A stretch of DNA of 30,760 nucleotides from Paramacrobiotus richtersi (taxonomy: Eukaryota; Tardigrada; Eutardigrada; Parachela; Macrobiotidae), in NCBI GenBank assembly GCA_034698045.1, contig JAQGAU010000336.1:1-30760 (forward strand). The letters are read 5' to 3'. The notes below the pieces were generated by a model. That model did no database searches. It was given only the letters and a program-made list of their open reading frames with translations, and was not told the DNA's origin. The position numbers and the translations under genes were made by a program. The stretch's first letter is position 1. Each line of letters begins with the position of its first letter. Shown in pieces: positions 1-14,371 of the stretch.

Positions 1-652
1 GCGCTGAGTGGTTAGTTGTTACCCTTGTGTGTGTGTGCAAACCTCAAACCACTGTGTCCAGTACACATACTTGAGGGGTTTTGTGCCTTTATACCTTTTA
101 TCACCGCGTTTGCTCAAGATGTGTCTTTGAACTGTACAGAAAAAAAGTTTACATGCATGAACCAGTAGCACTGTAGCAGTAGTTGCGACTAGCGATCGAA
201 GATTTATTACTAGATCGAAGATCGACTAGTGACGGTGACGGTAAAAATAAAACGACGACGTGCCTTGAATGACGTTGGTTCCGGCTTTTTGGGCAATGGT
301 TCCGCATTGGATCTGCACCTGAGTGCGGTCGTAATGATCCTTCGCCAACGGTAGGCACTCCCGCACCGACAGCAAATCTCAGATCATACGGCGCACAATG
401 ATTTATGAAATACTTCGAACTATTTTCGCGGAGTTCTAACTCATTTGTTGAAAAATTTGACTAGCTTATTTGGATGATCGCTAGTTTTCGAATTATCCCA
501 GGTCTTGATTTTGTATCTACAAGCAACACGAACTGCGTTATTCTGGCTAGGGGAAACAATATAATATTATATCATCCCATTGCTGATAACGCGAAATCCA
601 GAAACCTTGCAGGACCTGCGTGTTCGGACTGATATCACTCAAAAACGCCACC
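1..652. other. 5' flank / 5' UTR of NVL
   Basis: I see no supported gene in this stretch. It precedes the NVL start codon and should hold that gene's promoter and 5' UTR. Reading frames present on both strands are short, have no family resemblance and no convincing splice partners. No clear TATA box could be assigned. Confidence 0.4.
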
Positions 653-5078
<4,426 letters not shown>

Positions 5079-5403
5079 CCTGTTTGCTTGCGATTTTCGT
5101 GCTAGGGACTGTTTACTTGAAATTGATTGTTAGGCCAAGTTGACAGATTGTCGCTGAATCGGAAACAGAGCAAAATGTGAAGTTTAGCGTTTTCAGTACA
5201 GTTGTCCAAGCAAAAAAAAAAACTAACTAATCATTCATTATTCACGTACCAACGAACCCAAGCGGATAGTCTATTTACATACACCATGGTGAAATCCAGT
5301 CGTACACATATTACTTAAACTGTATTTCAAAATATCCGTCGTAGACTCTCAGATATATGAAAATAAAAAACTATTCATGATTACAAACTGACAGCTGTGC
5401 ATT
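5079..5403. other. NVL 3' UTR and convergent intergenic spacer
   Basis: This spacer lies between the NVL stop codon and the stop codon of the convergent membrane-protein gene. An AATAAA hexamer at about 5362-5367 on the + strand is a plausible NVL polyadenylation signal. No other gene is seen. Confidence 0.5.
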
Positions 5404-6605
5404 TCAAGCATCCTGATGATTAGTGAAATCAACCCGTCCACTCAGTGTATTCAGTTCGATCGCGGATTCCCGCACCGGCTCGGCGAGAATTTGATATCCG
5501 ACCGTATGCGCGTGCGCTTCCGTTGCCACATCAATATCGACAACCGACACTGTTCTCCGAAGTTGAGCTTTGTAAACAAAGTAGCAAAAACAGCGTTTAC
5601 AGTAGTAGTTTTTGGGTGGCCGGTCCAGCCCAAATCCAGGCGGAAGGTAAAAGGTCAAATACGTCACCGCAATACTCGTCAACTGCAGTATTATGGACAG
5701 GACGTTGATGAAGATCAAAAAGCGGAATAATACCGTAGACTGGCGAACTTTGTAAGGTACTGTCTTGGTGAAGGAAATGCTCAAGACAAGGCCGAGAATT
5801 GCAAAAATAAATGATAAGAGACCAGCTTGTCGCATGAATTTCACTGCTGACTGCACTTGCTTGGAGTCGTTCCCGGTGACACTCTTGCAGAATCGGCACA
5901 CGAGACATGGTCGTGTCATACGCGAAGCCAATAAAGTGCTAACGAAAAACGTAATGCTAGGAGCAAGGAAATGAAATACAACATCACACAGGATGAATCC
6001 AACGCTTGGATTGTTATTGTCTGGAACTGATGCCGTGGTGGAATTGTCGGAAAAGCGAAACAATATCAGAAAATGTCGATATGCATCGCTGGCGGACGAA
6101 AGGTAAAATTCTGGAAACAGATACCAGATGATTGATCTGACTGCGACAGGATCTATGCGTTACAAGTAGTGATCAAAACTAATTCACAATAAAATTGTTA
6201 ACGATACCTAGTGACATCCAGCGCATCGTTTGCAAATGATTGTGTAGAGTAATTACAACAACCTTTACGAGTACTGTTTTTAACAGAGCGGAAAATTGTG
6301 AAATCTACATGTAATGTAATTGTGCATATGCATCTCGAAATAAGTACTAAGAGGTGGCCACTGTAATTATGCTTACGAAACACTGTATTTATTACCATAC
6401 GTGCATACGTACCAGAAGAAGTCCATAATCGAGCAATGATGACGATTATCTGCGATATCCCGAGCATCCAACAGGCGTTATGAGTTACGGCGCACCAGTA
6501 TGATTTCCGGAAGCTGTGAATGTAGTATCGTATGCGAATTTTGATCGGCTGCCATCGTGCGCTGAGGTTTCGCCAAACATGTGAAAGCATTTTCACTCGA
6601 AACAA
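5404..6605 (-). CDS. GPCR-like multi-pass membrane protein, 3' exons (5' part unresolved)
   Basis: The last exon, 6152-5404, is preceded by an exon ending at 6413. Splicing across 6412-6153 (donor G|GTACGT, acceptor GCATAG|AT) preserves phase 1 and rebuilds a GAT codon. The upstream exon carries one hydrophobic helix (ACWMLGISQIIVIIARLW), which would be TM4 of a seven-helix protein. The last exon carries an extracellular-type loop with an NST sequon, then three helices (FILCDVVFHFLAPSITFF, then LLSFIFAILGLVLSISF, then FLIFINVLSIILQLTSIAV), matching TM5-7, and a Cys-rich cytoplasmic tail. Helix order and a proline in TM5 suggest a G-protein-coupled receptor. The rhodopsin-class CWxP and NPxxY motifs are not visible, so it is divergent or another multi-pass family. 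The upstream edge of the TM4 exon (acceptor near 6562 or higher) and the true start are not resolved. Confidence 0.55.
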
Positions 6606-6645
6606 CCAGGTACGGACAATTTTATTTTTCTTGATATTTTTCTGG

Positions 6646-6843
6646 TCATATAGAAATCGCGGCTTGCGTTAACAATATGAAGGTATTATGCATTACATGG
6701 GTCCAGATATTACGGTAAGTCACCATATACGGAGAATACTTTAAAGAAGGTGTGCAGGTAAACCTCTTTGAGTACCACGGAAAGAACGGCGCTAGGTGAT
6801 GCCGAAAGACTGCATGCTCGTAAGCCACACAGATCCACGACAA
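6646..6843 (-). CDS. Possible further upstream exon of the GPCR-like gene
   Basis: An open frame on the same strand just upstream of the TM4 exon. It has two cysteines and an aromatic, proline-containing segment (HHLAPFFPWYSKRF) such as is seen in extracellular loops. A weak donor (ATATG|GTGACT) exists, but I could not match its phase to the next exon. This is a weak call. Confidence 0.2.
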   Translation of the reverse strand: MSWICVAYEHAVFRHHLAPFFPWYSKRFTCTPSLKYSPYMVTYRNIWTHVMHNTFILLTQAAISI

Positions 6844-7550
6844 CCTAGTCTCGCACCTAGGGAATCGAGCTGCCGACCCATGCCGTATTAATCAATAATT
6901 CAACCTTGAATTACTCCCATCGTTGCATCAGCTTGCCCGGCCGGAGCGCCTGTTCAGCAATCCCCTAAACAAAGGCTTCCTGTTTGTCATCCATAAGAAC
7001 AAAATTTTAGTGACATAGACAACTCACTCAAGTAACTGAGGTTATGTCATTTTAATAAGGGCGTGACATCCAGATCATAATAAATTATGTGATAAAGCGA
7101 AGCAATGATATTTCAGGTGATCGGCCTGATTTATGCGTAAGTAATTAATTCTGTAAATGTATGAACAGACAGAACAGTAGATTACACTACTTACTATATG
7201 CATTCATTACTATAATAAATATATAAGTAATAACTTCACTGACTGTATGAGTGCATGAGCGTCTAAGGCGCAAAGATATCACGTAAAGATGGCACATAAT
7301 TATGTCATCCGTACGTATATAATAATTACTAGAGATAACATAATGTCCAGTCCCCCAACACAATGTCCAGCATTGCACCACGACAACTCCCAGTCCCCCC
7401 ACCTTATCGATTGGTCGTATGTCGCAACATCCTTTGATGTCCATAATCCCGACGCACTGGAACAGACAAAAAATATACTACTGGAATATTGCAAAACAAG
7501 ATTTACTGGAATATAAAAAAGAGCAATAACATGCTAAAATAGATAAGTGC
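6844..7550. other. AT-rich intergenic DNA
   Basis: I see no supported gene here. It contains a short imperfect duplication around 7344-7400 in which AATGTCCAG and CCAGTCCCCC each recur. It separates the GPCR-like gene from the histone H3 variant, both on the minus strand. Confidence 0.35.
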
Positions 7551-9325
7551 TTACACTTTCTGGAAGACGAGACGGTCTCGATCTATAGATAAATGTAAAC
7601 TCGTAAAAATTATTATCGTAAGACATGACCGATAATAAAAATTTCACACAAGTTTCAGAAAAAAAACATTTTGCTTGACATTAAGTACCGGTGGATAGAA
7701 GTCCTGTGTAATAGTGTAAGTACGTATATTAATACTGAACCGGTACTGATTGTACAACTGCCGTTCTCACATCGCAAGGCCAGCGAGATATCCCTGGGCA
7801 TCACTGTTACACGTTTCCCGTGAATGGCCAGCAGGTTGGTGTCCTCAAACAAGCCCACCAAGAAATGTTCCGCTGCTTCCTGTAAATACGCCAATAATAA
7901 AATTTCCGCTACCATATGATTATAAATGGAATTCACGACAACGAGCAACACACGTCTAGCAGGAACGCTAAAAGCCGCTGGGTACTGCATCTTAACAAGT
8001 AAGCATTGTAAAGGGCACCATATAAGATCGATCACAGGAGTAAAGCTGGCCTAGGAAACGGGGTGCAATACTGTATTCCCTCTGGTAAAGTAGTCAATTT
8101 TGTATAGTGTGCCTAATGGCATGTGCAGGCCTCTTATTGAAACAGCGTGATGACGACACGTCCGTGACATCACAGACTATTGTGTAAAATTCCGTGCGCC
8201 GACCAGAACCCACTCTAGAGGTTTTAAACTCTTCTTGTCACATGGTAATAGTATCCTGCAGAATTTCCGTTCTTAAAAATGCGTTTTGGTTGATTCTGGA
8301 ATTAAGTCCAATTCAACTGTGACGTCAGGAACGTGTCGTCATCACGCTGTTTCGATAAGAGGTCTGCACATGCCACTGATCACACTATACAAAACTGACT
8401 ACTTTACCAGAGGGAATACAGTACATTACCCCAGTACCATACTGATAATCACAACCGAAAATGATAAAAACGTGGATAGGTGGTGAATGCTAGCACGCTG
8501 GCAAAGCTCATTTGTGTAATGCCATCATATCTTTTAGGGTACCACTATAGGCACCCCCATACACCCCCTTTCACTAAAGGCACCCCCATTGCACCGGGCT
8601 AGCTATAGAACATGAAAACAGGGGTTTTTTATTTACGCAATTCAAGAGGGGTGCCTATAGCACACGGGGTGCGAAAAGGGGTGCCTATAGTAAACGGGGG
8701 TGAAAAGGGGTGCCTATAGCGATTTCCTATCTTTTATTATTATTACTAAAGCTTTGCAGATGTGTATACAAGTAGGCATAATCTTTAACGAATTCGAAAC
8801 CAGTTTAGGACGGTTATCATCGACTTGAAGTTTGAATAAGGAAATTTCAAGTAGTACGCGTTGCATGACCATTAATCCCCGAAGTCGTACCTGGAGGACT
8901 TGAAAAGCGGCAGCCTGAAAGCGATAATTTTTCTTGAATATCCTTTCAGTAACTTCACGCACGGTTCGGGCAAAGGTCATTCGGGGTATCAACGGAAATG
9001 TACTGTTCTGCAGTCGGCGAATTTCCTGCAGCACCAGTACACCAGGACGGCGCCGTTTCGGTTTAGGTACCTGCTTCCGGGCCATGTTGTTACGGTTCGG
9101 CCTGCGTGGCGGCGACTGCGAGCTGCTGGAACTGGATGAACCGGAAGAAGAAGGAGGCGGCGACGGTGAGGGGTCGCGTGCTGCTGCTCCATTCTGCTGT
9201 TCACGACGCACCGGTACACTTAACGTTTTTCTCGGTACTCGAGACCCTACTTGCGATCTCGATCTGGAGCGACTTGGAGTCGCCTGTCGTCTACTTGGGC
9301 AGGGATTTTTTAAAGGTCGCACCAT
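7551..9325 (-). CDS. CENPA: Divergent histone H3 variant, candidate centromeric H3 (CenH3/CENP-A)
   Basis: Exon 1, 9325-8891 (145 codons), starts with an ATG in a good context and ends CAG|GTACGA. Exon 2, 7879-7771, follows acceptor TTTACAG. The phase-0 junction recreates the H3 core string [17 protein letters not shown]. The tail (about residues 1-90) is rich in Arg, Ser and Pro, with a Ser run at 59-69, and lacks the H3 ARTKQ and ARKS modification motifs. The histone fold begins at RRRPG (about 91-95), with [11 protein letters not shown] (alpha1/loop1) and [17 protein letters not shown] (loop2/alpha3). The alpha1/loop1 segment is one residue longer than canonical H3, a feature typical of CenH3. 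Exon 2 ends at a strong donor (CGAT|GTGAGA). The terminal exon is uncertain. Acceptor CTATAG at 7584-7583 gives a nine-residue end stopping at 7551. Another at CACAG makes an immediate TGA. Read-through ends at 7655. Being intron-containing and apparently single, it is not a replication-dependent H3. Retention of some canonical residues leaves room for another H3 variant. Confidence 0.8.
8054..8438. mobile_element. Fold-back (MITE-like) element in intron 1 of the H3 variant
   Basis: Two arms of about 115-120 bp (about 8054-8175 and 8320-8438) are reverse complements with scattered mismatches. CTGTATTCCCTCTGGTAAAG on the left pairs with CTTTACCAGAGGGAATACAG on the right, and CAGCGTGATGACGACACG pairs with CGTGTCGTCATCACGCTG. 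A spacer of about 145 bp separates them. No ORF is present. I could not find a convincing target-site duplication, so the outer edges are approximate. Confidence 0.75.
8537..8727. mobile_element. 191-bp MITE-like element with 9-bp target-site duplication
   Basis: This segment is flanked on both sides by a perfect TATCTTTTA direct repeat (8528-8536 and 8728-8736), as expected of a target-site duplication. Inside, CTATAGGCACCCC or a one-base variant occurs twice on the left (8545, 8574; spacing 29 bp). Its reverse complement GGGGTGCCTATAG occurs three times on the right (8648, 8678, 8707; spacing 29-30 bp). It is therefore an inverted repeat built of short subrepeats. It lies in intron 1 of the H3 variant and carries no ORF. 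Confidence 0.75.
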
Positions 9326-9462
9326 TTCAGAATTTCAGTCGATCAAGAGCTACCAGTCTTCTAAACAGAGACACTATTTACTGTCTAAATTCTAGGTAAT
9401 GTTATCTGCAGTTTGCTAAATCAAATCTTTCGGTTAACTGATATGAAGATTTAGAATTAAAC

Positions 9463-9678
9463 CTATGCTTTGCATGACCGACTGATTTGTAACATTTGTT
9501 GTTGCTGTTTTTGTAACTCCCTGATTTGTTCCGTACGCGCCAGCTTTTTGTGGACCTCTGGCACCCATAGCAACGCTTTAGAACTGCGCACATAACAAAA
9601 CTCTGCTGTTATTCCATTATGCATTTGATCGGTATAATTATAGCCTTCCAATACTTTAGCATCTCGAATCGGCTGCAT
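9463..9678 (-). CDS. Small orphan ORF, 71 aa
   Basis: An ATG-initiated open frame of 71 codons. It contains a hydrophilic N-terminal half with three tyrosines and a Gln/Lys-rich, possibly coiled C-terminal stretch (about residues 49-63) containing a QQQQ run. The frame stays open for about 24 codons upstream of the ATG, so it could instead be the last exon of a longer gene. I recognise no family. It lies about 140 bp upstream of the H3 variant on the same strand. Coding status is uncertain. Confidence 0.3.
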   Translation of the reverse strand: MQPIRDAKVLEGYNYTDQMHNGITAEFCYVRSSKALLWVPEVHKKLARTEQIRELQKQQQQMLQISRSCKA

Positions 9679-11164
9679 GCGTGGAAAACGTCCAATATGG
9701 TTATGACGGTGAAAGCATAGTTTTGAATGACAGAATTTTGTTCACATTGATGTTTTCTAGCTGCGTGCGTGACTACGATACTACCTTATGACCTTATCAT
9801 TCTCATTAATTGTAAAAACCGACTTTGTATATATCACAAAGGCTCGAACAAAAATGTTAATTCAGTTTAGATTTGCCGCAGTTAGCTATTGCATAAATAT
9901 TAATTAACCCTATACGTTACGCTAGCCACCTCCTGCAACTGTTTCCACAAACGCGATGATTCTATCTAAGAAATTTCAGACAAACTACTACTGCAACTGA
10001 TTTCTAGAAAAAGTCGCCTCGGCGATTACTGATCTGCGCAAATTAAAATACTCGAAGGGTATTCAGCATATGCGTCATTTGCAAGCAAAGTTTCAAACTG
10101 AACCGCAAAACAGAAAAAACGTTCGAGCATGCCGACTAATTATAAATGCTGGAAAGCCGAAACAGAGTTTCAGTTTGAAACAGAGAAGTATGCAGCTGAA
10201 TTCACAAGCCATGAAATAAAATTTAATAATGATAACGCACGCGAATCACTGACTATATAATAATATATTCTCTGACTACGTGTCCCGCATATCTTCGGGA
10301 CACGTAGAGTTCGTTACATATACGATAAGGTTAACGATGTTTGCACATACGATGTGCACCTCTAGTTATTAAAATTATTACCGGTTAATGGCGTCATTCT
10401 GCAAGCAGAAGAATTACACAATATTGCCGCGAGGTTGATCGTTGTGTTGTCGATGAGAACTATTTGTAAAGAGCGAACTAGCTGTAAACAGCAAACGTAA
10501 TATCCTGAACTTGCATTGAGTTTACGGGAATACGATCATGGACTTCAATCGGCATCATTTTAAATCTGGAATGCTTGGACTGCGTATGCCTGTCAAAAAT
10601 CGTGACTTTACTCGTTTTTCTGGGTATAGTTTGCAGTCAAATTGATTTCCGTTTTGTGGGTCTTCATCTTTGTATATGCATGTATTTACTGGGATGCTGC
10701 AATGGAGGTACAACGGTAACTTCTCTGTTTTCGGCTTCTACCTTTTTGTGACTATATATGGTATTTCGACTTTTTCTAACCTGTACTATGAAGTATGCTT
10801 TTAACAACAGAGAGATATAAATTCTGAAATCCTAAATGTAAGTAAATGTGGTAGGTCAAAACGGAAGTACCGGTGGGACTAACTTCAGTGATGAGTGCTT
10901 CACATAATTATATAATTTTATTGCAATATAATTATGTATATTTGTTTTCATTGGTATAGTTAAGTATACCGTACGGGAACCATGTTTACAGTTTAATTAA
11001 TTTTATGAAATGCTGACTACACAGTCCACACTGCCACTACAGATATAGCGCAACAGCCGGCTCACACGTATATTAGCAGCTGATTATTACTGTGTTTAAT
11101 TCATCTCAACGATTCTCGCAATCAGCTCGAAATCTGCTGAATTTGCCGAGGTCGAGACCCTTCG
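9679..11164. other. Intergenic region with a perfect hairpin; no clear gene
   Basis: AT-rich spacer between the divergently oriented H3-variant side and the phosphatase gene. It holds a perfect 12-bp inverted repeat at 10276-10307. A short ATG frame at 10538 is followed, in a different frame, by a hydrophobic stretch near 10645-10710. I could not join these by a plausible intron. Confidence 0.35.
10276..10307. repeat. Perfect 12-bp inverted repeat (hairpin)
   Basis: CTACGTGTCCCG at 10276-10287 and CGGGACACGTAG at 10296-10307 are exact reverse complements around an 8-base loop (CATATCTT). Nothing nearby tells its role. No T-run follows it, and it is not next to a gene end. Confidence 0.6.
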
Positions 11165-13584
11165 ATGAGCATTTGTCCTCAGAATGTTAATCAGTTGTTT
11201 ATAACATATAGAAATAAAGCTCTTCGCTGGGAAATGCTCCTCAAACCTCGTCGCGTACTCTCTACAATACTGCTGTTTGCAGCCTTCTGGTTTGTCCTGA
11301 ACTTCTTCCCCGGTCTGCCTTTTCTGTCCTTTCGACGTGCCAGTAAGTACTGCCTTGGATTGTCTAGTGTGTCAGGGATAAACCCGGCCATTCCGTTGCA
11401 GGTGTGAAGGATGTCGTGTCCTCTTTGACGAAGCTGATCACATTCCCGTTCTCATGGCTGACGCGAGAATCACGCCAGGGTCCTTGGTTGTTCCGGCCCG
11501 AACGAGACGAAGAAGTAGAAGATTACCGTCGGATTGAATATTATTGTGAAGCGCCACAATTCAATGGTACGAATCCTTTGAAATTATGCAACACTTTGCA
11601 TATTTTCACTTCATTTTCAGCACGTTTTCTCTTGATACAGATTTTGGTTTTTGACTTTATTCACTAATTATAATTCAGTTTCCATAAAAATAATTAAAAT
11701 TTAAAAGTAAGATTTACATTTAGCTTCTTTCGTAGTTAGTGTAAATCATTATATTCTGTCATTTATTTATATAAAGCTGTAAACATTAAGATTTCACAAG
11801 TTCCGAATTTTGAACTGATTTCTCACAAGTTTGGACTTTTTTGAAACTGATTTAAGAACTTAGAAAACCACTCATCATGGATCTCTAATTGATAATCCCC
11901 AGATCGGATTTTGAGTGTGAAATAAATGTTATTATGCTTCTGTTTTGAACAGCGTCTGTCCCGAAGAATCAGAAAATACTGGGCATGCAGATGCTGATTC
12001 GCCATGGCGATCGCGGAGCATTGTTTAATGTGAAAGATTCTTCACACAAATACTGTCCGTATGACGAATCATCATCACAGTCAGACATGCTCCAGTCGTA
12101 CTACTATGCTGCCTCTCTGCTGACAAAGCCCGAAAATCATAATCCCAATTTCCATTTTGTTCCTGAAAGATCGGTGTGTTTAAATGGACAGTTAACCAGT
12201 AAAGGAGTGGCACAGCACCTTGATTTGGGCTCCGCTGTACGACAACGCATGGGTAAACTGGCCAACGATTGGATTTCCACCGATACACCTGTGCATTCCA
12301 CGTTTTACCCCAGGACTTACCAAAGTGCTCTGGTACGTCAGATCTCTTATACGCAGCTCTATTATAACGAATTATATTATTATGCGGGGTATTGCTGCGC
12401 AAGCTATGAATATTTAAAAAATCACAGCGAAGGGATTTTTTCGCCGATTTTGCGACAAATTGAATTTTGGTTTCTTCCCATACTTCTGTAAATCTAGTTC
12501 TATTGTAAATTGATGAAAAGGTGAGCTGGGAAATTTTAGCCAGTTTCCGTGAGGCTCGAAAGCTTGTGCCCGAAGTGTGAAGAATAGCTAAAAAACGGTT
12601 CAAATTCGAGTTTTTTTAAGCTGTAAAATACTGGTCCAGTATCTGCAGATATCGGTAGAAGTACTTGGTATATTTCTTCTGCTTGACGTTTTGGGCATTA
12701 CTTTGCACTTATAGACCGTTATTGTATAACAACGACTCCGGTTTTTCAATTTGTCCAATATGTCATGACGCTGTGATTTTATTCAGGCATTCATGTACGG
12801 CCTCAATCCATCAGCTGACAACCACAATCCTCATAAGATCAGTCTTGCCCCAACCGATGATACAATGTTCTGTACGTTAGCGGGAACCTGCAAATGTGTG
12901 ACCGGCAGCAAGTTTGGGGACGAATATTGGCGTCTGAAGATGGATTTGTTCAAAAAAGATGTGGAAAGCATTACTCTGATCACCCGGGTTCAAGAACTCT
13001 TAAAGGGCCACTTGGATAAACCGCTGCGTGTGTGGCCGACACATGTGTTCGATGTGATGCTGCAGTTCGCATGCCACGGTGGACACATGCCGTGTTACGA
13101 TGGCACATGTATTTCCTACGATGAGCTGGTGGAGATCATTGAGGTTCTTGAAAGGTTAGCGGAGAAGCTTTCGGACCAGCCCAGTGTTCGGATGTATTCG
13201 GTTGTGGACGCGTATGGACTACTGCAAATCATGGTGGACAATCTTCAGACGGTGGTGGAAGGAAAGGCGCTTAATTCAGCTAAATTCACACTGTTCTCGG
13301 CGCATGATTCCACCGTTGTCCCGGTGATTCATTCTCTGGGACTGCCCTTCAAAATTGTCATTCCCTATGCCAGTCATGTGTTGTTTGAAGTGTACTCGGT
13401 GGATGGCGTCGAGGAGGATAAATTCGTCAGGATACTGTATAACGGTGAAGACATAACGCTCAAAACACTATTTACTGGAGAATGTGATCAGGATAATAAG
13501 AGGTGTTTGTTTCGTGTGTTTAAAAAATTTGTGGACGGTCAGTTGAGGGAAGAATTTCATGCTGCGTGTAATTTGACTCGGTAG
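11165..13584 (+). CDS. PXYLP1: PXYLP1-like histidine phosphatase (2-phosphoxylose phosphatase), 4 exons
   Basis: Exons 11165-11342, 11402-11566, 11953-12332 and 12787-13584 join in phase to 506 aa; human PXYLP1 is about 480 aa. PXYLP1 is a Golgi enzyme that removes the 2-phosphate from xylose in the proteoglycan linkage region, allowing glycosaminoglycan chain extension. Visible here are a type II signal anchor at about 31-54 (VLSTILLFAAFWFVLNFF), the histidine-phosphatase motif RHGDR at about 131-135, the partner HD at 414-415 (FSAHDSTVVP), and the family-like C-terminal block RILYNGEDITLKTLF followed by paired cysteines. Donors are GTAAGT, GTACGA and GTACGT. An alternative start at Met24 keeps the anchor intact. 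The usual RHGxRxP proline is replaced (RHGDRGA). Other branches of the acid phosphatase family are possible, but the C-terminal block favours PXYLP1. Confidence 0.85.
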
Positions 13585-14371
13585 TTGACTGAATCTTTCG
13601 TTGTCAGATACGCACGCAGACTTGCCGCTGTGATACCAAAGATGTGACGGTTTATTTTAACCTGGTGGATTTGTTTGAATCTTTGCCTTTTTCACTGATG
13701 ATCCTATAGTCCTGTTCCCGGAAATGTTTTCCTTCGGTTATTAAAATGGAAGTTTTGCTTCAGTGGTTTATTGGAAATAAGTAACGAAATCTGGGCAGAA
13801 ATCGAATTCGAGCAAAACAGCGCAGTTTACTTAGTTTTTAGTTTTACTACGGTAGTGACCGTATTAATATTGTGGTGACTCTGTTGTACCTGTTCTGATA
13901 GCCGATCCCAATAAAATAACCGTTTGTAGTAATTATGGATTATCATTTTACAAGCGAATAATTCAAAGATGCGTGCCAAAAAATGTGCCATTTTGCCCCA
14001 GATGCTACTTACAGCTTTCGCGAACTTTATCCAATTCCGTCAGTGATTTTAACCATATATTATATGAATAACCAAAGGTATTGTTTTATAACCGATTGAG
14101 GTTTTCATGAATGACAAAACTTCTGAAAATGTGTCTGCCTGTTATAGCTATTGCTGAGTTCTTTTATTTAACTAAGTCTTTTTTTTCAACTGGACAAAGT
14201 TTGGTAACGTCATGATCAGGACGTGGAAAACGTGTGGAATATATCGGCACGTGCACAGAACATTTAATTTGAGGAAGTTTAGGTACATAGTGTGAAAACA
14301 GGAGGAACAGCCTTACTTTCAGTTACTGCAGTTTGAAATATCTTAACCCTAATTAACTTGTAGGTCTGTCT
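13585..14371. other. 3' UTR of the phosphatase and convergent spacer
   Basis: No gene is seen here. An AATAAA hexamer lies at 13910-13915, about 325 bp after the phosphatase stop codon, and is the likely polyadenylation signal. The rest is AT-rich spacer before the convergent homeobox gene. Confidence 0.5.

Noticed and set aside
5416..5974. Several + strand open frames opposite the GPCR-like last exon
   Set aside because: They are antisense shadows of the minus-strand coding exon, which has coherent transmembrane helices and a phase-matched splice.
8934..9399. Long + strand frames of 153 and 97 codons
   Set aside because: They are the antisense of the Ser/Arg-rich tail of the H3 variant. 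The low-complexity GC-rich coding strand keeps the opposite frames open.
12025..12603. 192-codon minus-strand frame
   Set aside because: It is antisense to phosphatase exon 3, which carries the catalytic RHG motif and matches the family.
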